From: Ideonella paludis
GTDB taxonomy: Bacteria > Pseudomonadota > Gammaproteobacteria > Burkholderiales > Burkholderiaceae_C
DNA length: 64,000 bases
Direction: 5' to 3'
NCBI RefSeq assembly: GCF_018069865.1
Contig: NZ_JAGQDG010000002.1
Span: forward strand, 124,001 to 188,000
In this document: piece after piece, positions 9,492-17,085 of the stretch
Numbering within the stretch: position 1 is the first letter of the stretch
Layout: each line of letters starts with the position of its first letter
The notes under the pieces: generated by a model
Databases searched by the model: none
Seen by the model: only the letters and a program-made list of their open reading frames with translations
Told to the model about the DNA's origin: nothing
Made by a program: the position numbers and the translations under genes

Positions 9492-9516
9492 CCCTGGCGC
9501 CTCGATCCAGCGACAT

Positions 9517-9750
9517 TCAGTCGTCGGTGTCGTCGTCCAGGGCCAAGTCCAACTCGGGCTCATCGTCGATGGCCGAGTCGTAGTCTGCCAAGTCCAATGC
9601 ACGGACCTTGGGGATCAGGGGCTTGTCCAGCGGACGGCAAATGCGACGCTGCAGGCCGCTCAGGCGCTCGGAGTGTTCCACCGCCCGAAGAATGACTTCA
9701 GGGTTGGTCATCATCATGAAGGGGTTGGGACGAACTTGGGCTGAACGCAT
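9517..9750 (-). CDS. Small conserved-looking protein with acidic tail, function unknown
   Basis: The 77-residue product starts MRSAQVRPNPFMMMTNPEVI, continues with a basic middle (LQRRICRPLDKP) and ends in a strongly acidic tail rich in Asp (last 20 residues). The start at 9750 is set by a good ribosome site (GGAG about 9 bases upstream). Without it the frame would run on into sequence with no protein-like character. I recall similar short proteins in Burkholderiales but cannot name a family. The shape, a basic body with an acidic tail, would suit a nucleic-acid or ribosome-associated protein, but that is a guess. Confidence 0.6.
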   Translation of the reverse strand: MRSAQVRPNPFMMMTNPEVILRAVEHSERLSGLQRRICRPLDKPLIPKVRALDLADYDSAIDDEPELDLALDDDTDD

Positions 9751-10243
9751 GGTGTTTTCTCCAGCGGACCAGGGGTTCCGGTCCATGGGGTGAACTCTAG
9801 GCTCGGCCCCACAGATTCCGTAGTCGGCCCGTGGACAAAGCGCCTGTCGGATAAGTTCTGACAGGGCTGTCGGAGTGGACTCGGTGGCCCAAGGTACTCG
9901 CTGACGTCCAGCAGCCGCTCGTCGGCGTCGTGTTATGCGCCAAAATGGGGCCACAGAGTCCTTTCAGCCGCTTGGAAGTGGCTTGCAGGCAGCTTTGTTC
10001 TTCGATGTAAGAACTTACGACAATGTATATTATGTCAAATGAACAAGAGCACTCGATTCGAAGTGTTCGGGGCAACGCGCTCACTCCAAATCCGTCAGAC
10101 AGCCTCCGGCCATCGTGCTGACAAAGCCGCCTAAGCGCCTCAACCTCGTCTGGCTGAATGGCCGGTGTTCGGGTTGCTGCGCATCACCTCACCGCGGTTT
10201 GATCGACTAGGATGTGGCCGTAGTCCTTGAACACTCAGCGCTC
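9751..10243. other. 493-bp intergenic region with AT-rich inverted repeats
   Basis: No convincing gene is present; the 95-codon minus-strand frame at 9797-10084 lacks a ribosome site and protein-like composition. The notable part is an unusually AT-rich island near 10001-10040. It holds GTAAG-AA-CTTAC (10007-10018) and, directly after it, an imperfect palindrome GACA...TGTC (10019-10036). On the minus strand a TTGACA occurs at 10038-10033 without a good -10 at standard spacing. This may be the regulatory region for speB (plus) or the 77-aa gene (minus). Confidence 0.4.
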
Positions 10244-11182
10244 ATGTCGAACTTTGCCTTTCTGTCTCAAAGCACTTTTTTGCGCAGCCCAGTGGCCAGC
10301 GGTGCGCTGCCGTTTGCCGTGGCCGGCGTGGCCTGGGACGGTTGCGTCACCAACCGGCCAGGTGCCCGCATGGGCCCTCGCGCCATCCGTGAGGCCAGCC
10401 ACATGCTGTGTGACGGCACGCACCCGCACTTTGATGTGGACCTAGAGGGACAACTCTGCGATGCCGGTGACCTGGCATTGCCCAACACCAGCCTGGAAGG
10501 CATGCGGGCCGCGATGATGCCGCAGGTGGAAGCACTGATCCGCCAGCACCACATGGCATGGCTGGGTGGCGACCACTCCATCACCTTGCCGCTCTTGCGC
10601 GCCTACAAAGCCCACTTGGGACAACCCTTGGCGGTCATCCACTTCGACGCCCACTGCGACACCTGGGAAGACCACTTTGGCGAGCCCAGCGGCCATGGCA
10701 CCTGGGTCTATGAAGCGATCCAGGAAGGCCTGGTGGTCAAGGAATGCTTCACCCAGTTCGGCATCCGCTCCGCCGGCGTGCGGGAAGCCCGCGAGTACGT
10801 CAAAGACCAAGGCGGGCAGATCTTTACCGCCCGTGATTTACGCGGCCTAGAAAGCCCGGCTCAACTGGCGCCCTTGCTGCAGCGTATTCGTCATCGCTTG
10901 GCGGAGTTTGGCCACCCGCCGCTCTACCTGAGCCTGGACATTGATTGTCTGGACCCGGCGTTCGCGCCGGGCACCGGCACACCGGAGCCCGGCGGCATGA
11001 GCAGCAACCAAGTGTTCAGCATCCTGGAGGAACTGGCTGACCTCAAGTTTGTGGGCATGGACTGCGTGGAAGTGGCGCCGGCTTATGACCATGCCGAGCT
11101 CACCAGCGCCGTGGCGGCCCAGTTTGTCTGGACTTATCTCTGCGGCCAGGTCAAACGCCAGGCGTCACACCCACGCGGCTAA
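10244..11182 (+). CDS. speB: Agmatinase
   Basis: The 312-residue ureohydrolase has every Mn ligand in place: GGDHS (His111), HFDAHCDTW (Asp135, His137, Asp139) and SLDIDCLDP (Asp232, Asp234), plus the family stretch DPAFAPGTGTPEPGG. Agmatinase converts agmatine to putrescine and urea. Guanidinobutyrase is an alternative within the same family, but the surrounding putrescine genes favour agmatine or a related polyamine substrate. ATG at 10244 is used; an in-frame GTG at 10214 would add ten residues. Neither has a strong ribosome site. The gene is convergent with the Lrp-type regulator. Confidence 0.88.
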   Translation: MSNFAFLSQSTFLRSPVASGALPFAVAGVAWDGCVTNRPGARMGPRAIREASHMLCDGTHPHFDVDLEGQLCDAGDLALPNTSLEGMRAAMMPQVEALIRQHHMAWLGGDHSITLPLLRAYKAHLGQPLAVIHFDAHCDTWEDHFGEPSGHGTWVYEAIQEGLVVKECFTQFGIRSAGVREAREYVKDQGGQIFTARDLRGLESPAQLAPLLQRIRHRLAEFGHPPLYLSLDIDCLDPAFAPGTGTPEPGGMSSNQVFSILEELADLKFVGMDCVEVAPAYDHAELTSAVAAQFVWTYLCGQVKRQASHPRG

Positions 11183-11200
11183 AGCCTCATGGTCTGCCGC

Positions 11201-11680
11201 CTAGAGCGGCAAGGCCGTGGTCTTCTTGACGGTGCGCAGCACCAGCATGGAATTGCTGCGTTCCACACCGGGCAGGCGCATCAGCACCTCGGTGTGAAAG
11301 CGCTCCAAGTCTTCCGCATCTCGATAGCTGAAGCGGATCAAGTAGTCGTTGGCGCCCGCCACGTAGTAGCAATCCAAGATCTGCGGCTGGTCGCGAATCG
11401 CCTGCTCAAAAGCCTCCAAGAGCGCGGTGCTCATGGTCTCTAGGTTGATGATGGTGAAGCTGGTGCCATGCTGGCCCACCGCCTTGGGGTTGAGCAAGGC
11501 CGCATAGTGGGCGATGACGCCCTCCTCTTCCAGCCGCTTGACGCGCCGCAAACACGCGGAGGGCGAGAGATGTACCCTGGCTGCAAGCTCGACATTGGAG
11601 AGCTTGCCGTCGATTTGAAGCTCACCCAAGATCAGTCGATCGGTCGCATCCAATTGCGGGAAATTTGAGCTACTTCGCAT
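11201..11680 (-). CDS. Lrp/AsnC family transcriptional regulator
   Basis: The 159-residue protein has the N-terminal winged helix-turn-helix of the family (residues about 10-60: LDATDRLILGELQIDG, LSPSACLRRVKRLEEEGVI) and the C-terminal RAM ligand-binding domain (residues 70-150, ending VERSNSMLVLRTVK). Such proteins form octamers that sense amino acids or their derivatives. It is divergent from the omega-aminotransferase gene with 169 bp between starts and convergent with speB, so it probably regulates polyamine or amino-acid use here. The effector is unknown. Confidence 0.9.
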   Translation of the reverse strand: MRSSSNFPQLDATDRLILGELQIDGKLSNVELAARVHLSPSACLRRVKRLEEEGVIAHYAALLNPKAVGQHGTSFTIINLETMSTALLEAFEQAIRDQPQILDCYYVAGANDYLIRFSYRDAEDLERFHTEVLMRLPGVERSNSMLVLRTVKKTTALPL

Positions 11681-11740
11681 AATGTTGCGATTGTCTCACG
11701 ATCATTCGAATATTATTGTGTTTTCGCGGGTTGACCCCTG

Positions 11741-11769
11741 GGCATCGCGCAAGCACATTGCGCGATGCC
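11741..11769. repeat. Perfect 12-bp inverted repeat between lrp-type and aminotransferase genes
   Basis: GGCATCGCGCAA (11741-11752) is exactly mirrored by TTGCGCGATGCC (11758-11769) around a 5-base centre. It lies in the divergent interval, just downstream of a TTGACC (11731-11736) and upstream of TAGACT (11775-11780). It could be an operator or an RNA hairpin in the aminotransferase leader. Lrp sites are usually AT-rich and degenerate, so another DNA-binding protein or an RNA role is possible. Confidence 0.55.
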
Positions 11770-11849
11770 TTGGCTAGACTAACACCCATTCACACAGGCC
11801 GCGAGCCCTGCCCTTTGAGCCGCGCCACAAAGACGGATGAGAACGCCCG

Positions 11850-13157
11850 ATGACTGCTTCGCTTGACGCTTATTGGATGCCTTTCACGGCCAACCGCCAG
11901 TTCAAGAAGCAACCCCGCCTGTTGGCCAAAGCCGAGGGCATGCATTACTGGACACCCGAGGGTCGCCAAGTCTTGGATGGGGTGGCCGGCTTGTGGTGCG
12001 TGAATGCGGGGCATGCGCGCCCCAAGATTGTGCAGGCCATCACCGAGCAAGCGGCGGAAATGGACTTCGCGCCGCCGTTCCAAATGGCTCACCCCAAAGC
12101 CTTCGAGTTGGCCGAAGCTGTGGCCAAGCTGGCACCAGAAGGCTTGAACAAGGTCTTTTTCACCAACTCCGGTTCGGAGTCTGTCGAGACGGCCTTAAAG
12201 ATTGCACTGGCCTATCACCGCGCGCGTGGCGAGGGCCATCGCACCCGCTTGATCGGGCGTGAGCGCGGCTACCACGGCGTCAACTTTGGCGGAATGTCCG
12301 TGGGTGGCATGGTGGGCAACCGCAAAATGTTCGGCACCATGTTGAGTGGTGTGGACCATATTCGCCACACCCATGACCCGGCGCGTAATGCCTTCAGCCA
12401 AGGCCAGCCCGCGCACGGTGCCGAACTGGCGGATGACCTGGAGCGCCTGTGTGCCCTGCATGACGCCTCCACCATTGCCGCCGTCATTGTGGAGCCTGTG
12501 GCGGGCTCGACGGGCGTCTTGATTCCCCCCCAAGGCTATCTGCAGCGCCTGCGCGAGATCTGCGACCGCCACGGTATCTTGCTGATTTTCGACGAGGTCA
12601 TCACCGGCTTTGGCCGCACAGGCTCGGCCTTTGGGGCCCAGCGCTTCGGCGTGACGCCGGATCTCATCACCTGCGCCAAGGGGCTGACCAACGGGACCGT
12701 GCCCATGGGCGCGGTGATCGCCAAACAAAGCATTTACGACACCTTCATGGCGGGGCCCGAGCACCTGATCGAGTTCGCGCACGGCTACACCTACTCTGCC
12801 CATCCGCTGGCCTGCGCTGCAGGCTTGGCTACGCTGGAAACCTATGCTGACGATGGCCTGCTGACACGTGCCGCAACCCTTGAAGCCACCTTTGCCGAGA
12901 AGCTTCACACCCTGCGCGACTGCCCCAACGTCATCGACATCCGCAATATCGGGCTGGTGGGCGGCATCGAGCTGGCCTCTCGCCCAGGTGCGCCTGCACT
13001 GCGCGCCTACGACGTGTTCCTGGATTGCTTCAAGGAAGGTTTGCTGATCCGCACCACCGGCGACACGATTGCCCTCTCCCCGCCGCTGATCATCCAAACC
13101 GAGCACATTGACCAAATCGTGGCCACGCTGCGCCAAGCCCTGCAGCGCGTGGCCTGA
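11850..13157 (+). CDS. Omega-amino acid--pyruvate aminotransferase
   Basis: The 435-residue class-III PLP aminotransferase has the pyridoxal Lys277 (TCAKGLTNG), the Asp248 that contacts the pyridine nitrogen (LLIFDEVITGFGRTG), and the N-terminal block YWMPFTANRQFKKQPR typical of beta-alanine/omega-amino acid:pyruvate transaminases. These enzymes move amino groups from omega-amino acids such as beta-alanine or GABA, or from some amines, to pyruvate. In this context GABA or a polyamine-derived amine is plausible. It is transcribed away from the Lrp-type gene across an interval holding a perfect 12-bp inverted repeat. A 271-bp repeat element lies between it and puuB. Confidence 0.9.
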   Translation: MTASLDAYWMPFTANRQFKKQPRLLAKAEGMHYWTPEGRQVLDGVAGLWCVNAGHARPKIVQAITEQAAEMDFAPPFQMAHPKAFELAEAVAKLAPEGLNKVFFTNSGSESVETALKIALAYHRARGEGHRTRLIGRERGYHGVNFGGMSVGGMVGNRKMFGTMLSGVDHIRHTHDPARNAFSQGQPAHGAELADDLERLCALHDASTIAAVIVEPVAGSTGVLIPPQGYLQRLREICDRHGILLIFDEVITGFGRTGSAFGAQRFGVTPDLITCAKGLTNGTVPMGAVIAKQSIYDTFMAGPEHLIEFAHGYTYSAHPLACAAGLATLETYADDGLLTRAATLEATFAEKLHTLRDCPNVIDIRNIGLVGGIELASRPGAPALRAYDVFLDCFKEGLLIRTTGDTIALSPPLIIQTEHIDQIVATLRQALQRVA

Positions 13158-13203
13158 TCCTTGCTCATTGACTGAACTGCATCACCAACCACAAAGGGCC
13201 TGC

Positions 13204-13474
13204 CTAGGGCTTGTTAACACTACGGCGAGGGGACGCGTTGTGAGTCAAAAAGGACGCAGGCAAGGCGCAAAACGCAGCCGGGCTTTCCGCCCGGCGAGGA
13301 TTTGCAACGCCGCATGCGCCCTTTTTGGTCACAACCCGAAGGGAAGCGGCGGATTGGGGTGCCCCTCGTCGTTGCAACGCTTGCCCGCACATGAGTGCGG
13401 GCCGCGCATCGCGCCTAGATGGGCTCCCCAATCCGCCGCTTCGCGAACCTTGCCGTAGTGTTAACAGGCCCTAG
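13204..13474. repeat. MITE-like element with nested inverted repeats
   Basis: The termini 13204-13230 and 13448-13474 are inverted copies matching at 25 of 27 positions; each starts CTAGGGC(T/C)TGTTAACACTA. Nested inside are further pairs: 13237-13258 with 13313-13335 (imperfect), CCGGGC/GCCCGG (13278-13294), GCCCGCAC/GTGCGGGC (13383-13402), and a 14-bp perfect pair 13346-13359 with 13427-13440. No protein is encoded. CTAG at both ends could be a 4-bp target duplication or part of the repeat. The size, absent coding capacity and terminal repeats suit a non-autonomous transposable element; the parent transposon is unknown. Confidence 0.75.
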
Positions 13475-13484
13475 CGCTGACCAT

Positions 13485-14780
13485 ATGAGTTTCCTCAGCA
13501 TCGATCAGGATCTTGCGCGTCATTCCTACTACGCGGCCACCGCCTCGCGCGATGCGGCCTACAGCCCGCTGGAGGGCGCTCTGGAGTGCGATGTCGCGGT
13601 GGTGGGCGGTGGTCTGGCAGGCCTGTCTGCCGCAATCGACCTGGCCCGCAAGGGCCACTCGGTGGTGCTGTTGGAGGCTCGTGAAGTGGGTTGGGGCGCC
13701 AGTGGGCGCAATGGCGGTCAAGCCATCCACGGCTTAGCGTGCGACCAATCCGAGATCGAGTCGCAACTGGGCTTGGACGATGCGCGCAAAGTCTGGCAGA
13801 TGACGCTGGAGGCGCTGGCCTTGTTGCGCGAGCGCATGGCCGAACACCACATTGACTGCGACTGGCGCGACGGCTACCTGGGTTTGGCCACGACGGCGCG
13901 CAAAGGCGCAGACCTGGCCCGCTGGGCTGACCGCATGGCCGAGGTCTATGGTGCGGAGTTCACCCGCATTGGCCCGCAAGAAGTCTCATCCTGGATCGCC
14001 AGCCCGCGCTATCACAGCGGCCTGCATGACCCCCACTCCGGTCATTTGCATCCTCTGAAGTACGCTTTAGGCTTGGCGCGCGCAGCCGCCCAAGCTGGCG
14101 TGCGCATCTTTGAGCACTCGGCGGTGACCAGTCTGCAGACGGGGCCGATGGCGCGCGTCTGCACGGCGCAAGGAGAAGTTCGCGCCAAGCAGGTGCTCTT
14201 GGCAGGCAATGTGTATCTGCAAGGCCTCTCCAGCCACCTGGAAGCGCGCATCATGCCGGTGGGCACCTACATCGTCTGCTCCGAGCCTTTGTCAGAAGCC
14301 TTGGCCAGCAGCCTGATCCCGAGCCGCTCGGCGGTGTGCGATACCAATTTTGTGCTGGACTATTTCCGCACCACCAACGACAACCGCATGCTTTACGGCG
14401 GGCGGGTGAGCTACAGCACGGTCACCCCACCCAATTTGTCAGAGAACATGCGACAGCGCATGGCGCAGACCTTTCCGCAACTGCAAGGCGTGAAGGCCGA
14501 GTTCGCTTGGGGTGGCTTTGTGGATATCACCATGAACCGCGCGCCGGATTTTGGTCGCTTGGCTGACAACGTTTACTACCTGCAAGGCTTTTCCGGACAT
14601 GGCTTGGCCTTGACTGGATTGGCCGGGCGCTTGGTGGCTGAAGCCATGCACGGCGACGCCAGCCGCTTCGATATCTTTGCCCGCCTCAAACATCACCCCT
14701 TCCCCGGCGGCCGTTGGCTGCGTACCCCCGCGTTGGTGCTGGGCATGGCTTGGTACCGCCTGCGGGACATTTTGGGTTAA
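13485..14780 (+). CDS. puuB: FAD-dependent gamma-glutamylputrescine oxidase
   Basis: The 431-residue DAO-family flavoprotein has a Rossmann motif VVGGGLAGLSAA at residues 39-50 and the segment VGWGASGRNGGQAIHG typical of PuuB-like oxidases. It would oxidise gamma-glutamyl-putrescine to the aldehyde with H2O2 release. ATG at 13485 gives the family N-terminus. The open frame upstream runs through the repeat element and is not counted. The element ends only 10 bp before this ATG, and no clear ribosome site is visible in the gap, so expression may be altered or supplied by the element. PuuD starts 12 bp after the stop. Confidence 0.88.
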   Translation: MSFLSIDQDLARHSYYAATASRDAAYSPLEGALECDVAVVGGGLAGLSAAIDLARKGHSVVLLEAREVGWGASGRNGGQAIHGLACDQSEIESQLGLDDARKVWQMTLEALALLRERMAEHHIDCDWRDGYLGLATTARKGADLARWADRMAEVYGAEFTRIGPQEVSSWIASPRYHSGLHDPHSGHLHPLKYALGLARAAAQAGVRIFEHSAVTSLQTGPMARVCTAQGEVRAKQVLLAGNVYLQGLSSHLEARIMPVGTYIVCSEPLSEALASSLIPSRSAVCDTNFVLDYFRTTNDNRMLYGGRVSYSTVTPPNLSENMRQRMAQTFPQLQGVKAEFAWGGFVDITMNRAPDFGRLADNVYYLQGFSGHGLALTGLAGRLVAEAMHGDASRFDIFARLKHHPFPGGRWLRTPALVLGMAWYRLRDILG

Positions 14781-14792
14781 GGCCTATTCAGC

Positions 14793-15560
14793 ATGAGCAC
14801 CCCCTCCAAACCTCTCGTCTTGGTGCCCGCCTGCAGCCGGCAGTTGGGCGAGCACCCCTTCCAAATCGTAGGCAAGAAGTACCTCGACGCGGTGCGACTG
14901 GCCGGCGCGCTGCCAGTCGTCGTGCCGTGGGCTGAGGCCGATGAGTTGGAGCAATGGCTGCAGATGGCCGACGGCGTCTTTTTGACAGGCTCGCCCTCCA
15001 ACGTTCACCCCAGCCACTTTGGCGAAGAGGTTCACGACACGAGCCTGCCACTGGACCCGCAGCGCGATGCCTGGACGCTGCCGCTGATTCGTGAAGCCGT
15101 GGCGCGAGGCCTCCCCTTGCTGACCATCTGCCGTGGCACCCAAGAGACCAACGTGGCGCTGGGCGGCTCGCTCTACCAGGCCGTGCATGAACACGAGGGT
15201 CATGCCGACCACCGCGCCCCCGACGGCGCGCCGGCGGCCGTGCAATATGGCCCCTCGCACAGCGTGTCTGTGGAGCCTGGCGGCGTGCTCGCCGACATCG
15301 TTGGCGAGTCCCCCTTTACCGTGAACTCCGTTCATGGCCAGGCGGTCAAAACACTGGCGCCCGGCTTGCGGGTTGAAGCACGCGCACCGGACGGTGTGAT
15401 TGAAGCGTTCTCCGTCGAAGGCAGCGCGGGCTTTACGCTGTGCCTGCAGTGGCACCCCGAGTGGCAAGCGGCCCAGAACCCTCAGTCCATGGCCATGCTG
15501 ACGGCCTTTGGCCAGGCCTGCCGGCGCTGGCGCGAGGGACACCGTGGCGCGTATCCGTAG
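14793..15560 (+). CDS. puuD: Gamma-glutamyl-GABA hydrolase, class I amidotransferase-like
   Basis: The 255-residue C26-type hydrolase has the nucleophile Cys113 in LLTICRGTQETNVALGG and the His221-x-Glu223 pair in LQWHPEW, completing the amidotransferase triad; VHGQ (residues 180-183) is also typical. PuuD (SpuA in Pseudomonas) releases glutamate from gamma-glutamyl-GABA, the last step of the glutamylated putrescine pathway. It lies between puuB and puuA and runs in the same direction; a 115-bp gap precedes puuA. Confidence 0.92.
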   Translation: MSTPSKPLVLVPACSRQLGEHPFQIVGKKYLDAVRLAGALPVVVPWAEADELEQWLQMADGVFLTGSPSNVHPSHFGEEVHDTSLPLDPQRDAWTLPLIREAVARGLPLLTICRGTQETNVALGGSLYQAVHEHEGHADHRAPDGAPAAVQYGPSHSVSVEPGGVLADIVGESPFTVNSVHGQAVKTLAPGLRVEARAPDGVIEAFSVEGSAGFTLCLQWHPEWQAAQNPQSMAMLTAFGQACRRWREGHRGAYP

Positions 15561-15675
15561 GTGAGACCTCCCCTCGCCTCTTCACCGAGGCCCTCACCTC
15601 CCCCGGGGCTCGCGTGGCCCGGCGCTGCAAACGCAGCGGCAATCCACGCGCACTGAACCGCAAACAGGTGCCACT

Positions 15676-17043
15676 ATGGCCAGCAAAGCAGATTTCACGT
15701 TTCATGAACTAGAGCAGTGGCTCGACCAACATCGGGTCACCGAAATTGAATGCCTCGTCCCCGACTTGACCGGCGTGGCTCGCGGCAAGATCTTGCCCCG
15801 CGAAAAGTTCACCGAAGACCGCGGCATGCGCCTGCCCGAGGCCGTGGTCGCCATGGGGGTGACCGGCGAGTTCCCTGAAGAGGGCCCGTACTACGACGTC
15901 ATCAGCCCGACGGACCACGACATGCACTTGCGGCCGGACCCGGCGACCGTGCGCTTGGTGCCGTGGGCTACAGACCCGACCGCACAGGTCATTCACGACT
16001 GCTATGACCGCGAGGGCAAGCTGGTGAGCTTTGCGCCGCGCTCCGTCTTGCGTCGAGTCTGCGACCTCTTTGATGCCGAAGGCTGGGACCCTGTGGTGGC
16101 GCCTGAGCTGGAGTTCTATTTGGTGGCTCGCAACACCGATCCCGATATGCCGCTCAAGCCGCCCATTGGCCGCAGCGGCCGGGCGGAGACTTCACGTCAG
16201 GCCTACTCCATCGACGCCGTCAACGAGTTCGATCCGCTGTTCGAAGACGTTTACGACTACTGCAACAAGATGGAGTTGAACGTCGACACCTTGATTCACG
16301 AAATCGGTGCCGGACAGATGGAGATCAACTTCTTCCACGCCCACCCGCTGGGCTTGGCCGACGAGGTCTTTTTCTTCAAGCGCACCGTGCGTGAGGCGGC
16401 GCTGCGCCATGACATGTTTGCCACTTTCATGGCCAAGCCGATCGCCGGTGAGCCGGGCAGCGCCATGCACATCCACCAAAGCGTGGTCAACAAGCTGACG
16501 GGCAAGAACATCTTCAGCAACGAAGACGGCAGCCCGAGCCAGGAGTTTTATTGGTACATCGGCGGCTTGCAAAAGTACATCCCGGCCGCCATGGCCCTGT
16601 TCGCCCCGTATGTGAACAGCTATCGCCGCTTGGCCCGCCACACGGCTGCGCCCATCAACATCCAATGGGGCACGGACAACCGCACGGTCGGCATCCGCTC
16701 GCCTGTGGCCTCACCGTCCGCGCGGCGCATTGAGAACCGTGTGATCGGCGCCGATGCCAACCCCTATGTGGCTTTAGCCGCCACCTTAGCCTGCGGTTAT
16801 TTGGGCATCAAAAACAAGATTCAACCCAGCGCAGAGTGCAAGGGTGACGCCTATTTGGGCGACTACCAACTGCCGCGCAGCTTGGGTGAAGCCTTGCAGC
16901 AACTGCGTGATGAGAAGGACTTGGCCTCCGTCTTGGGTGAAAGCTTTGTGACGGTCTATACCGAAGTCAAAGAGATCGAATACGCCGAATTCATGAAGGT
17001 GATTTCGCCTTGGGAGCGTGAGCACCTCTTGCTACACGTTTGA
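15676..17043 (+). CDS. puuA: Gamma-glutamylputrescine synthetase (glutamine synthetase family)
   Basis: The 455-residue protein has the GS fold with metal and substrate motifs in order: VVAPELEFYLV near residue 145, EIGAGQMEINFFHA near 212, the HIHQS block near 266, NSYRRLA and the WGTDNRTVGIR/ANPYVALAA segments of the C-terminal half. In the PuuA/SpuB subfamily, glutamate is joined to putrescine with ATP. The neighbouring puuD, puuB and spuC support that role over true glutamine synthesis. ATG at 15676 is used. It sits 42 bp upstream of spuC. Confidence 0.9.
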   Translation: MASKADFTFHELEQWLDQHRVTEIECLVPDLTGVARGKILPREKFTEDRGMRLPEAVVAMGVTGEFPEEGPYYDVISPTDHDMHLRPDPATVRLVPWATDPTAQVIHDCYDREGKLVSFAPRSVLRRVCDLFDAEGWDPVVAPELEFYLVARNTDPDMPLKPPIGRSGRAETSRQAYSIDAVNEFDPLFEDVYDYCNKMELNVDTLIHEIGAGQMEINFFHAHPLGLADEVFFFKRTVREAALRHDMFATFMAKPIAGEPGSAMHIHQSVVNKLTGKNIFSNEDGSPSQEFYWYIGGLQKYIPAAMALFAPYVNSYRRLARHTAAPINIQWGTDNRTVGIRSPVASPSARRIENRVIGADANPYVALAATLACGYLGIKNKIQPSAECKGDAYLGDYQLPRSLGEALQQLRDEKDLASVLGESFVTVYTEVKEIEYAEFMKVISPWEREHLLLHV

Positions 17044-17085
17044 GCTGCGCCCAGCCTTCAAGACACCAGACAGGACTGACACACC

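Noticed and set aside
9797..10084. 95-codon minus-strand frame in the speB upstream region
   Set aside because: No ribosome site, no homology, and composition unlike neighbouring genes; treated as intergenic.
13108..13484. Reading frames through the repeat element, including an N-terminal extension of puuB from 13419
   Set aside because: They are read through palindromic non-coding sequence; the PuuB family begins at the ATG at 13485.
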